Shown in pieces: positions 43,349 through 51,974 of a stretch of DNA of 64,000 bases. The DNA comes from Thalassotalea marina (GTDB lineage: Bacteria > Pseudomonadota > Gammaproteobacteria > Enterobacterales > Alteromonadaceae), in contig NZ_BNCK01000004.1 of the NCBI RefSeq assembly GCF_014656435.1, positions 310,001 through 374,000 on the forward strand, in the 5' to 3' direction. Within the stretch, counting starts at the first letter, position 1. The number at the start of each line of letters is the position of its first letter. The notes under the pieces were generated by a model. That model was not told the origin of the DNA, did no database searches, and saw nothing but the letters and a program-made list of their open reading frames with translations. The translations under genes were made by a program, and so were the position numbers.

Positions 43349-43528
43349 TTGATCAACATTTATTTGTGTGATTTTTGTTCATGATAAAAAATGAATGGTT
43401 TCTTGAACGCAACTAGTGACGCTGCAGTGAAGAAATGCATTGAGTTCCAGCCAAAAGTTAACTAAAACTCATGTCTGTCTTAAAGATGACGTTGCAAAGG
43501 ATAAAGTAGCAGGTAACTGTGAACTGGT

Positions 43529-43876
43529 TTAGCTATCAAGTACAACTTGAAAGCCACCAAAAATAATACGTTTGGTATCAAAAGGCATTTCCATCACTTT
43601 CATCAGAGGGTCTGCAACAACGGCTTCCATTCCGCGATCTCTAACATCCTTTGATGGCCAAACAACCCATGAAAAAACCACAGTTTCTTCAGGTTTACAT
43701 TTTACTGCCATTGGAAAGGATGTTAACTTGCCTTCTGGAACATCATCTCCCCAACATTCCACCAGTTTAAGCGCACCATATTTTTTTAATAAATCAGATG
43801 CCTCTTTTGCGTGGGCGATATATTTTTCTTTATTTTCAGTAGGAACCGCTGTAACAAAACCGTCAATATATTGCAT
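43529..43876 (-). CDS. DUF1428 (YbaA-like) protein
   Basis: A 115-residue small cytoplasmic protein. MQYIDGFVTAVPTENKEKYIAHA, ECWGDDVPEGKLTSFPMAV, VVFSWVVWPSKDVRD and FDTKRIIFGGFQ match DUF1428, a ferredoxin-like (dimeric alpha/beta barrel) family including E. coli YbaA, of unknown function. It stands alone between the collagenase and LysE genes. Confidence 0.9.
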   Translation of the reverse strand: MQYIDGFVTAVPTENKEKYIAHAKEASDLLKKYGALKLVECWGDDVPEGKLTSFPMAVKCKPEETVVFSWVVWPSKDVRDRGMEAVVADPLMKVMEMPFDTKRIIFGGFQVVLDS

Positions 43877-43941
43877 GATAGTAACCTAGCTATACCGTGT
43901 TTAATGGCTACTAATTGTAGACTAACATTTATTTAATAGCT

Positions 43942-44547
43942 TTATAGTCGGTTCATATCTAGTAACAGGTTTAGCGCAATTACACATAAAGTGAACCCAC
44001 CTAAGGCATTAATTACTCGGCTTACTTGATGAAGTTGTAACTTATCTTGCAGTTTAATTAACAACATTGCGATGAGTGCTAACCAAGCAGATAAGATGCC
44101 AACGTGAATGGTTGAAAGTATTAAAAAGTTACCAATACTCGCGCCAGCAAAAAGTGGAATTACCGTCATATAAAGAATAATGGCACGTACATTGACAAGA
44201 TTTAAAGTTAACGCAGATCGAATACCAATAACGTCTTGTTGAAGCGCTTTTTGAGCGTCCTTTTTAATATAACTGGCGAATATTAGCTTTACTCCTAAAT
44301 ACGTTAAAAACAGAATTCCCATAAGCTGTAACAATCGGAAAATAAAAGGGTGATGGTTCAACAGCGTTGAAACCCCTACTCCCGCTAACATACTGTGAAT
44401 ACTAATTCCGATACCTGAACCAATTACAACAGGCCAAATACCTTTAAAACCAACTTTAGATACATTGGACATTGCAAGAATAAAACTCGTACCGGGCGAC
44501 AAAGCAATGGGCAAAACCGTGGCAATAAAGCCGCTAAATTCAATCAT
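43942..44547 (-). CDS. LysE/RhtB-family amino acid exporter
   Basis: A 201-residue inner-membrane protein with about six helices. The family start is visible: an N-terminal helix followed by ALSPGTSFILAMSNVSKVGFKGIWPVVIGSGIGI, then LMGILFLTYLGVKLIF. Such proteins export amino acids or homoserine lactones. A second LysE protein occurs at 58019. No partner gene is adjacent. Confidence 0.87.
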   Translation of the reverse strand: MIEFSGFIATVLPIALSPGTSFILAMSNVSKVGFKGIWPVVIGSGIGISIHSMLAGVGVSTLLNHHPFIFRLLQLMGILFLTYLGVKLIFASYIKKDAQKALQQDVIGIRSALTLNLVNVRAIILYMTVIPLFAGASIGNFLILSTIHVGILSAWLALIAMLLIKLQDKLQLHQVSRVINALGGFTLCVIALNLLLDMNRL

Positions 44548-44757
44548 AAGGCGATTATTTTTATCAATTGCTTTGCACGTTTTTACAAAGCATTTATAAG
44601 TTTATAAATCATATCTACACAATTGTTTTTTTTAAATAATCAATTGTAAGCTCATGTTATCCCATGGCCTAGGTTTACAAATCTCATATTGTCGACATTA
44701 ATGCGCCAGATAATAACAAACGAGATAAAACCTATATGTTTTTGTTCTGTGGAAGGG

Positions 44758-46146
44758 TTAATTATCTTCAAGGTTTCCTTTAATAATTTTATATTGAACA
44801 AGTGCACTCTCTAACATGCGAATATCGAATGAATCCTCTAAATTTTTCAACAAAACATTGGCTTGATCTTGCTTGTTGTTCGCCGCTATTTTTACCCAAG
44901 CAAATGCTTTTAAATATGACTCGCTATCATTTTCTGACTGAGCCTTTTTAATAAAGGCCAAACCTAAGTCAAGTTGTGCAACTGGAAGATCTAACATTGC
45001 TGCCTGCTCCAAATAAGGGATTGCTTGTTGATACTTACCCTTTTGAAAGTGTTCCCAGCCCTTTTTATGTAATTCGACCGCTTCCACAGACGTTGTAAAC
45101 ACGACGACTTCACCTTGCTCTGACTGGTTTAAACCGATAATACCTGAGTTTTCATCGCTCGTTTGAGCATACAACTTTTGCCAATAAACAAGTTGTTGTT
45201 CATTTTTCTCGATCAGTTTGCCTTCTTGATATATGGCAATTAATTTTTGTGCTGCAGAACGAGAGCCTTGTTCCGCGATATCACTCAGCACATCAATCCC
45301 TTTTTTGACTTCCTCATGATTGACAGAATCAAGCAAAATGCCGGCGTAATTTTCGCCTGCATCCAAGTTACCTCCACGATAACTTTCTTTAAACCAGTGG
45401 CTTGCTTTAGCAAAATCAACTTTGTGTTCTAGTCCTAACTTATAGATCAGCCCTAAATTGGCTTGTGCATCACTATTTCCCTGCTCCGCCGCTTTTAATA
45501 AATAAGTAAACGCCCTTTTATAATCTTGATAAACATGGTCGCCTTTAAAATACATCCGCCCAAGTAATGCTTGTGCTGGCACGTGGTCATTATCGGCAGC
45601 CATTCTTAACCACCTGATCATAGCATTTACATTGCCTTTAATTCGCTCCTTCTTCATATGTGCATTTGCTAGTTCAAGCATGGCCGGCACATAACCAAGA
45701 AATGCAGACTTTTCTAATGATTTAATATATTCACTGTCATCGTGAGTGAGCATTGCATAGTGGTAGGGAGCATCTGGATACAGAGCTTCGGTAGAAGATT
45801 TACTGGCAATGAAAAAATATTTTTCTGATTTTTTAAGGTTAGTCTCGTGCCCATATTTGCCCATGTTCAAAACCGCCAAAATATAGGCAGACTTGGCACT
45901 AAATTCACTAAAACCCAACTCATGCACCAATCGTTCAAACAACTTAACAGCTTCATTAAGATCCTTATTTACACCATCTTTTCCATGTAAATAAGCTAGC
46001 CCTAATTTATATGCAGAATGTGCACTATATTCCGCTTGTTTGGCAAAGTTTTTCTGATCTTCTTGATTGGTATTAAGTGCAAAAGTTATTGGTGTGTATG
46101 CGATATAACATCCAGTTACTAATAGTGAATATATGAGCTTTTTCAA
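44758..46146 (-). CDS. Sel1-repeat (TPR-like) periplasmic protein
   Basis: A 462-residue protein with a signal peptide (1-23, ending TFA) and a run of Sel1-like repeats throughout. Examples are AYKLGLAYLHGKDGVNKDLNEAVKLFERL, AQALLGRMYFKGDHVYQDYKRAFTYLLKAAEQGNSDAQANLGLIYKLG and PVAQLDLGLAFIKKAQ. Sel1 proteins act as scaffolds for protein interactions, often in envelope maintenance. The substrate partner is unknown. It diverges from the esterase at 46403. Confidence 0.87.
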   Translation of the reverse strand: MKKLIYSLLVTGCYIAYTPITFALNTNQEDQKNFAKQAEYSAHSAYKLGLAYLHGKDGVNKDLNEAVKLFERLVHELGFSEFSAKSAYILAVLNMGKYGHETNLKKSEKYFFIASKSSTEALYPDAPYHYAMLTHDDSEYIKSLEKSAFLGYVPAMLELANAHMKKERIKGNVNAMIRWLRMAADNDHVPAQALLGRMYFKGDHVYQDYKRAFTYLLKAAEQGNSDAQANLGLIYKLGLEHKVDFAKASHWFKESYRGGNLDAGENYAGILLDSVNHEEVKKGIDVLSDIAEQGSRSAAQKLIAIYQEGKLIEKNEQQLVYWQKLYAQTSDENSGIIGLNQSEQGEVVVFTTSVEAVELHKKGWEHFQKGKYQQAIPYLEQAAMLDLPVAQLDLGLAFIKKAQSENDSESYLKAFAWVKIAANNKQDQANVLLKNLEDSFDIRMLESALVQYKIIKGNLEDN

Positions 46147-46206
46147 ACTTTACTTCCTCACATCCCTTGTCAAAACATGGTTTACCCAGTTTTGTTTATT
46201 ATTGTT

Positions 46207-46227
46207 ATGTAAATCGCCAATTTACAT
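46207..46227. promoter_or_regulatory. Inverted repeat in the Sel1/esterase divergent region
   Basis: ATGTAAAT-CGCCA-ATTTACAT, perfect 8-base arms with a 5-base spacer, between two divergent genes (about 60 and 175 bases from the starts). It may be an operator; the binder is unknown. Confidence 0.4.
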
Positions 46228-46402
46228 TGGTTTAACAAAATCATTATAAATAATAATGTGAATCATTAAAGTGTTAAATTAACGTTTTTTTCAAGTAGTG
46301 GCAGCGATTACTTTCAATGGTCAAAAATCACACTTCACTTGTCAATGAATGTGTTTCGTTCTACTATTTTAGATTACAAGCGTAATACTAGATAACAAGA
46401 TC

Positions 46403-47203
46403 ATGCTAAAAATACTGATAGTCAGTTTTTTATATTTCAGCACTCATGCAATGGCAAATATACCTTTAGTCATTGGCGAACAAATACAACTGTACTCAAA
46501 GGTATTAAATGAATCCCGCCGAATTGATATATACCTACCTAGAACCTACCAAGTTAACACCAATAAAAAATATGACGTTTTATATGTACTGGATGGCAAT
46601 GCACATCTGCTGCACGCAGCCGGTAGTCAGTTAGTCTTAGCAGGTTACCAGCAAATGCCAGAATTGCTCATTGTCGGCATCCATAACACCAATAGAAATC
46701 GTGATTTAACGCCTTCAGTAGTAAGTTCTGTTGCCAACTCAGGAGGAGCAAGTCATTTTAGGAGATTCATTGCCGAAGAGCTCATCCCACATGTCGCCCA
46801 AACATATAGAACAAACGACAAACGATATTTGTCAGGTCATTCATATGGTGGGTTATTTGCTATTGATACGTTAGTAGAGCAACCAGATTTATTTGATGCC
46901 TATTTTACTTTTAGCCCGAGTTTACGGTGGGACAATGACTTAGTTCTAAATAAACTATTAGTACAAATTCAGAAAACTCAATTAACTAAATTTTTATACG
47001 TAAATATCGGAGACGAAGGATTTAAGTTAAAAAGACCAATTCTACAACTGCATGAATCATTTAAAGCCAGCACACTTGATGAAAAATTATGGCACTTTGA
47101 TTGGCTTGCTCAAGAAAGTCATGTTACGACACCTGTTATAGGTCAGTTTCTCGCATTTAGAGCATACTTTTCAACCAATCTAATGAACAATAATGCCCGC
47201 TAA
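46403..47203 (+). CDS. Alpha/beta-hydrolase esterase (Fes/IroE-like family)
   Basis: A 266-residue secreted hydrolase with a signal peptide at 1-18 (ending AMA). The fold is that of the esterase D/Fes group: IDIYLPRTYQ, YDVLYVLDGNAHL (oxyanion strand), LIVGIHNTNRNRDLTPS, the nucleophile elbow SGHSYGG with Ser147, and a late His in ESHVTTP. Relatives hydrolyse siderophore esters or feruloyl and acetyl esters; no siderophore genes are adjacent, so the substrate is open. It stands alone. Confidence 0.85.
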   Translation: MLKILIVSFLYFSTHAMANIPLVIGEQIQLYSKVLNESRRIDIYLPRTYQVNTNKKYDVLYVLDGNAHLLHAAGSQLVLAGYQQMPELLIVGIHNTNRNRDLTPSVVSSVANSGGASHFRRFIAEELIPHVAQTYRTNDKRYLSGHSYGGLFAIDTLVEQPDLFDAYFTFSPSLRWDNDLVLNKLLVQIQKTQLTKFLYVNIGDEGFKLKRPILQLHESFKASTLDEKLWHFDWLAQESHVTTPVIGQFLAFRAYFSTNLMNNNAR

Positions 47204-47264
47204 TCAACATACTTAAATGAATAATAAATTTGTAACTTAAACTTTTAACTAATTATCTTGTGGT

Positions 47265-48104
47265 TTAATCAGTTATCAAGTCAGTAAGATCTTCAATCAA
47301 ATTTTCAATTTCACGATTAAATTTACGCTTTTGTTTAGATGAGAGGTTGGTTAACTGGTACAGCATGATGGACTGAGCAACCTTATTGTTAGCATTTGAA
47401 ATTTCTAGGTACTCGTCAGTTCGGTATTTATCTCTACCATTGATCATTAAGTCAGAAAGTGCCAATACATAGTTTTTGCTGAGTTGCTCATTGTCAATTA
47501 AATCGAAAAAGACACCTTGCCATTGTTCTCTATACTCCATCCAGTGAATAAAAGTACGTTGGTAACCTAATGAAAGTTCGTTAATTTTTGCTTTTTGCTT
47601 GTCATCTAGTTTACCTACCCACTCTTTTAAGTCTTGTATTTGTTCATCTTGACGCTCTTTTCGCCATTCTTTCATGGATAAAGCTTCAAACTCACGCCAC
47701 TTCTTTTGGTTGTCTTTTTCAATGTTGCCTTTAAGATCTTTGATTTGTTCTTTGGTCAACATTTTTGAAAGCTTAGCAATTTCGGGGGCAGCTTTTGTCA
47801 TTAATGTTTTCCAATGCACTCTCACTGCTTCTTGATGTTCAACAAGCTCTTGCTCAGTGATGCCACGGTTTACTTGTTCTTTTAGTGATATCAACTGATT
47901 CACGTATTCAGGCAATTGCGTTTCTCTATGCCAATCATGCAGTTCAGTTAATGCAGCATCAAACGCTTTTTGTTGTTGTTTACTTAACTCAACATAATCG
48001 TCAACATACCAATCAATCCACCAATCTATGTTGTTGTACACAAAAGTAGTACTGCAGCCTGTTAGCAATAAAATTAAAGAGATTGTAATTATTATTTTTT
48101 TCAT
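47265..48104 (-). CDS. DUF6279-like lipoprotein
   Basis: A lipoprotein of about 279 residues; lipobox LLTGC gives a Cys near residue 16, followed by STTFVYNNIDWWIDWYVDDYVELSKQQQKAFD. The rest is strongly helical and charged (about 50-270), with many Lys and Glu. The NNIDWWIDWYVDDYVEL start and helical body match the DUF6279 lipoproteins of gammaproteobacteria, of unknown function. The ATG at 48104 is used because it begins the signal peptide; the frame is open to 48122. Confidence 0.8.
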   Translation of the reverse strand: MKKIIITISLILLLTGCSTTFVYNNIDWWIDWYVDDYVELSKQQQKAFDAALTELHDWHRETQLPEYVNQLISLKEQVNRGITEQELVEHQEAVRVHWKTLMTKAAPEIAKLSKMLTKEQIKDLKGNIEKDNQKKWREFEALSMKEWRKERQDEQIQDLKEWVGKLDDKQKAKINELSLGYQRTFIHWMEYREQWQGVFFDLIDNEQLSKNYVLALSDLMINGRDKYRTDEYLEISNANNKVAQSIMLYQLTNLSSKQKRKFNREIENLIEDLTDLITD

Positions 48105-48216
48105 GAAAACCAACCAGATCAAAAAAGGCTACTGTTGTACAGATTAGCCTATTGTAAAACTAAAAAAAGGCTTTTAATGTTACAGTTGTTTTCTTATTTG
48201 TTACAAGGATTTATCC

Positions 48217-49227
48217 ATGGGCAAACGAATTGCTTTATTAACCAGTGGTGGTGACGCTCCCGGCATGAATGCAGCTATTCGAGCTGTTGTATTAGCCGCA
48301 CATAAATTTGATTGTGAAGTCATTGGCTTTATACACGGATTTAACGGTTTAATGCTCAATGAATTTCAGTCACTTTCAATAGCATCGGTCACTAATATCA
48401 TTCACCAAGGTGGGACTATACTTAAAAGTGCCCGTTGTAAAGAAATGCATCTACCATCAGGGATCATAAAGGCAACTGAAACGTTAACTAAACATCAAAT
48501 TGATGCGCTGATTGTTATCGGGGGTGACGGCTCTTTTACTGGAATGTTGGCATTGAGCAATACGTGGAAAGGTCAACTGATCGGTATTCCAGGTACTATT
48601 GATAACGATGTAGATGGTACAGATTTTACCATTGGCTTTTCAACAGCCATTAATACCGCAATTCGTGCGATTGATAAAATCAGGGACACGGCTAATGCCT
48701 TTGATCGCGTGTTTATCGTTGAGTTAATGGGAAGGCACAGCGGACATATTACCTTTAACGTTGGGATAGCTTGTGCTGCTGAACAAGTGATTTCATTTGA
48801 AAATTTCAACTCGGATGAAGAAGAAGCTACTTTAGCGCAATTAACTGACGGCATTGAACAATCGGCTAAGATTAAGCACAGCAGCCATTTAATTGTTATC
48901 GCTGAAAATTTATGGCCAGGTGGAGCACAAAAGCTCGCCGAGCAATTAACACAGCGTTCAGGAGTTGATTGTACTTTATGTACTTTAGGATATATTCAAC
49001 GCGGCGGCTCACCAGTTGCAAAAGATAGGATATTAGCAACTAAAATGGGGGTCAGTGCAGTCCAAGCAGTAATAGACAATCAGCATTTAGTCATGACGGC
49101 TGAATTAAATAATACCATGAACTTAGTACCGCTCAACATTGCCATTTTACATAAAAAACGGGTTAACCCTGCACTTGTTGATGCTCAAGCCAATATTTTA
49201 GCCCTTACGGCACAAACCGAAAATTAA
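48217..49227 (+). CDS. pfkA: 6-phosphofructokinase
   Basis: An ATP-dependent glycolytic enzyme that converts fructose 6-phosphate to fructose 1,6-bisphosphate in the cytosol. The 336 residues contain the ATP site start LLTSGGDAPGMNAAIR, the GGDGSFTGM loop, the catalytic PGTIDNDVDGTD (Asp of TIDND), VELMGRHSGH and the RGGSP substrate loop. Length and motifs match bacterial group I enzymes. It stands alone, converging on the LytTR gene with a shared terminator hairpin. Confidence 0.95.
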   Translation: MGKRIALLTSGGDAPGMNAAIRAVVLAAHKFDCEVIGFIHGFNGLMLNEFQSLSIASVTNIIHQGGTILKSARCKEMHLPSGIIKATETLTKHQIDALIVIGGDGSFTGMLALSNTWKGQLIGIPGTIDNDVDGTDFTIGFSTAINTAIRAIDKIRDTANAFDRVFIVELMGRHSGHITFNVGIACAAEQVISFENFNSDEEEATLAQLTDGIEQSAKIKHSSHLIVIAENLWPGGAQKLAEQLTQRSGVDCTLCTLGYIQRGGSPVAKDRILATKMGVSAVQAVIDNQHLVMTAELNNTMNLVPLNIAILHKKRVNPALVDAQANILALTAQTEN

Positions 49228-49248
49228 GCCGTTAACTGGTAACGGCTT
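49226..49248. terminator. Shared bidirectional terminator of pfkA and the LytTR gene
   Basis: AAGCCGTTA (49226-49234) pairs perfectly with TAACGGCTT (49240-49248) around a 5-base loop. It overlaps both stop codons (49225-49227 on the plus strand, 49232-49234 on the minus strand), and T-rich tails occur on both sides. Confidence 0.7.
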
Positions 49249-50056
49249 GTTTAACTCTTTCTTTGTAACTTCTGCTGACTTTTAGCTCTTTGCCATTACT
49301 CATGACCAGAAAGTATTCACCATTGAGTTGGCTGCAAAATTTATCGACGAAGTTTTTATTGACTATCGTCGAGCGATGACTACGAATAAACATTCGAGGA
49401 TCTAGTGACTCTTCAAGTTGTTTCATCGTTTTACGTAAGATGTGTGTATTGCTATCGGTATGAACACACATGTAGTCACCTGCTGCATCAATCCACAAAA
49501 TATCTTTAACTGGCACTCGACTAACTTCGCCGGCATCTTTTATGGCAAGTACATCAGAATAATGCGATAAACTTACCGGTTTATTGTTTTGTAAGTCATC
49601 CAAAATATTTTCGTAATTGTTGCCAGTTACATCACTGACTAACTTAACTAACTTTTCTTTATGCTCTGCATTTTCACTGTTAAGTATATTATCTCTTACT
49701 TTATTTAACGCCTTTTGCAGCCTTTCTTCATCAACAGGCTTCATCAAATAATCTAATGCATGTACTTCAAAAGCTTTGAGTGCGTATTGGTCGTAGGCAG
49801 TCACAAAAATAACAGCGGGTAATTTCATTCCCTGTTCAACAATAGCGTTCATTACTTCAAAGCCATCTAAACCCGGCATTTGAATGTCTAAAAATACGAG
49901 ATCAGGCTCATACGCCCTAACGGCTTCTATTGCTTCTCTGCCATTACTGCATTCTGTAATGATGTTGATGTCAGAATGGGCTTTTAGCCGAATAGCTAAA
50001 CCTTTGCGCGCTAGTGCTTCATCGTCGACTAAAATCGTACGTAATTCTTTACTCAT
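49232..50056 (-). CDS. LytTR-family response regulator
   Basis: 274 residues. The receiver domain has DD11-12, phospho-acceptor D57 (FLDIQMPGLDGF) and LMKPV. After a linker of some 45 residues the LytTR DNA-binding domain begins near 165 (DAGEVSRVPVKDILWIDAAGDYMCVHT, then FIRSHRSTIVNKNFVDKF and LKVSRSYKERV). It overlaps the kinase gene by 4 bases (ATGA type), so the pair is cotranscribed. Targets unknown; the general type resembles BtsR/YpdB. Confidence 0.93.
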   Translation of the reverse strand: MSKELRTILVDDEALARKGLAIRLKAHSDINIITECSNGREAIEAVRAYEPDLVFLDIQMPGLDGFEVMNAIVEQGMKLPAVIFVTAYDQYALKAFEVHALDYLMKPVDEERLQKALNKVRDNILNSENAEHKEKLVKLVSDVTGNNYENILDDLQNNKPVSLSHYSDVLAIKDAGEVSRVPVKDILWIDAAGDYMCVHTDSNTHILRKTMKQLEESLDPRMFIRSHRSTIVNKNFVDKFCSQLNGEYFLVMSNGKELKVSRSYKERVKQAVTS

Positions 50057-51159
50057 ACATTCGTTCCAACTTCAAAAGGCATTCTGATGTTAACTTTAAC
50101 ACCTTTCGGCGTATTATTGGAAACAACTAGTGAAAAATCATTACCATAAAGCGCTAGTAGCCTTTCTCTAGTATTGGCTAAACCAACCCCATTTTCGCGA
50201 TATAGGTTTCCATTTTTTATTTCCGCACCTGGGCCATCATCTGAAAGTTCGATTAACAAATCATTGCCAAATTTAGAGACATTAACATTAATACTGCCAC
50301 CTTCCTCTTGAACAGCAATCGCATATTTAATTGCGTTTTCAGCAAGAGGTTGCAAAATCATGCTCGGCACTCGTGCGTTTTCACAGTGTTCACCGACATT
50401 AAAATTAACTTGAAGTCGCTCTTCAAACCGCACTTTTTCAATATCTAAATACAACTTTAATGCTTGAAGTTCACTTTCTAATGTCACTTTTTTCATCGGA
50501 TCTTTATCCAATGAATAGCGTAAAAACTCACTGAGTTTTGTCACCATGCCATTAGCCGTTTTGTTATCTTCAATTAAGATCAGTGTCGAAATAGCATTTA
50601 GCGTATTAAATAAAAAGTGTGGATTCAGCTGGTATCGCAGCATTTTTAACTGTGCTTGATGAGCAACAGTATTCGCTTTTAATACGTTTTGTTTTTCTTT
50701 TTGCAGCATTTGGTAGTAGTTAGTACCAAAGTACAACAAACTCCAACTGAGAATAATAGAAAACGAAAACATGGTGTTTCTAGCGTAATAAATTAACTCA
50801 TCGGGACGATAACCGTGTTTATAAATTTCCCAATAGTTAATGTTTTTAATTACTTGCCAAAACAAAGCCGTGATAAAAGAACATAATATGACCCAAAGTG
50901 CTATACGAATGGGTGGTAAATTCCATATTTTTCGATAGATGTATCGAAGTGGAATACTACAAAGCCAGCCGGCATAAGCATTCAAAATAAGGATCACAGT
51001 AAAGATATCACGCAAGTCGTGAAGTAAGGATCCTAAATAGTGTACTAAAGCAAAACCGCACCAGCCTGCTGTATGCATAAACCAGAATAAGCGATTTTTA
51101 TCTTCTAATGATTTCGTCCAACGCACCACTAATACCAATTCGATTAAATGTTTGACCAA
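50053..51159 (-). CDS. LytS-type sensor histidine kinase
   Basis: 368 residues in the longest frame. Four predicted membrane helices span about 25-160 without a large periplasmic loop. The His_kinase motif is LRYQLNPHFLFNTLNAISTLI, with ATPase parts PLAENAIKYAI and SDDGPGAEIKNG and GVGLANTRERLLALYG. The first 10-11 residues of the longest frame are encoded by the inverted terminal repeat of the element at 51131-51443, so the native start is probably a GTG at 51126 or 51129. It is paired with the LytTR regulator by a 4-base overlap. Confidence 0.88.
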   Translation of the reverse strand: MVKHLIELVLVVRWTKSLEDKNRLFWFMHTAGWCGFALVHYLGSLLHDLRDIFTVILILNAYAGWLCSIPLRYIYRKIWNLPPIRIALWVILCSFITALFWQVIKNINYWEIYKHGYRPDELIYYARNTMFSFSIILSWSLLYFGTNYYQMLQKEKQNVLKANTVAHQAQLKMLRYQLNPHFLFNTLNAISTLILIEDNKTANGMVTKLSEFLRYSLDKDPMKKVTLESELQALKLYLDIEKVRFEERLQVNFNVGEHCENARVPSMILQPLAENAIKYAIAVQEEGGSINVNVSKFGNDLLIELSDDGPGAEIKNGNLYRENGVGLANTRERLLALYGNDFSLVVSNNTPKGVKVNIRMPFEVGTNV

Positions 51160-51443
51160 CTTAGAACTTCATTAGCGCGTTGAGAACAAGCTAAATAATT
51201 TAAGCATAGTCACTCTATGGTTCGATTATTTAGGGAAGTTATCAGGGCGCTAAGAGTTCCCAAGGGCGAGTTTAAAAGACTCGTAGACTGTGTTATTGAT
51301 TTTAACAAAGACGCTACACGGATGTAGCTTATTAGAGAACGCAGGAGCATGTTCTCCTGAATAACCAGTCTTTGCAATTAATGCCTTGTCTCTAACCCTT
51401 TTAATTCTCGCTAAGTGGCCAAATATTTATTCGAGTTGGTATA
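51131..51443. mobile_element. MITE-like element, 313 bp
   Basis: The ends are imperfect inverted repeats of about 33 bases: TACCAATTCGATTAAATG at the left and, in reverse complement, TACCAACTCGAATAAATA at the right, both continuing to TTTG-CCA-CTTAG. A TAA triplet flanks both outer ends and may be the target duplication. There is no ORF of note inside. Internal hairpins occur (GAGAAC...GTTCTC at about 51337-51358). This fits a non-autonomous element moved by a transposase elsewhere. Confidence 0.7.
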
Positions 51444-51612
51444 ACAACCGAGTTTGGCCTCATTAACAATAATTATGAATTACCCATTGCAACAACGCAT
51501 TACAGCTAGTCGTAGCTATTAGTCGCTTTATCTCATTTAAGCGTAATGGTAGAGGTTTAAAATTAGAGAAAGGAATAAGGCAAGCATAAATGCTTGCCTT
51601 TTAAGCAGATTT
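51444..51612. other. Intergenic region after the MITE, upstream of the kinase
   Basis: About 170 bases without genes or a clear promoter motif. It holds the hinT terminator hairpin at 51577-51600 and probably the promoter of the kinase operon displaced by the element. Confidence 0.5.
51577..51600 (-). terminator. Terminator hairpin of the RND-hinT operon
   Basis: A perfect 10-bp stem (51577-51586 with 51591-51600) with a TAAA loop, just past the hinT stop. The tail on the minus strand is T-poor (ATTCC), so termination may be weak. Confidence 0.65.
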
Positions 51613-51966
51613 TTAACTTTTTGACAGCATTTTACCTAGTGGCTCCCCACCTACTAAATGCATATGGATGTGATAAACCTCCTGACCACCGTGTCGATTA
51701 CAATTCATAATCAAACGAAAGCCATCTTCAGCAATCCCCTCTTGGGCTGCCAATGTTTTTGCTACGGTAAATAATCTGCCCATCGCTAATTCATCGTCAG
51801 CCTCAATGTCATTAACAGTTGGGATCAATTTATTAGGAATAATCAAAATATGTGTATTGGCTTGTGGTGAAATATCACGAAAAGCCGTTACTAATTCATC
51901 TTGATACAAGAGTTCTGTTGGAATTTCTTGTCTAATAATTTTTGAAAATATTGTTTCTTCTGCCAT
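51613..51966 (-). CDS. hinT: HIT-family nucleotide-binding protein (HinT)
   Basis: A 117-residue purine nucleoside phosphoramidase. The histidine triad is [10 protein letters not shown], with a preceding GGQEVYH; the N-terminal half has [13 protein letters not shown] and [16 protein letters not shown], typical of HinT. Family members hydrolyse AMP-lysine-type phosphoramidates. It follows the RND pump gene by 8 bases and so probably shares its transcript, though hinT is usually unrelated to efflux. Confidence 0.93.
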   Translation of the reverse strand: MAEETIFSKIIRQEIPTELLYQDELVTAFRDISPQANTHILIIPNKLIPTVNDIEADDELAMGRLFTVAKTLAAQEGIAEDGFRLIMNCNRHGGQEVYHIHMHLVGGEPLGKMLSKS

Positions 51967-51974
51967 AACCTTCC

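Noticed and set aside
46249-46268. Fur box upstream of the esterase gene
   Set aside because: AT-rich and only loosely like GATAATGATAATCATTATC; without siderophore genes nearby it is not supported.
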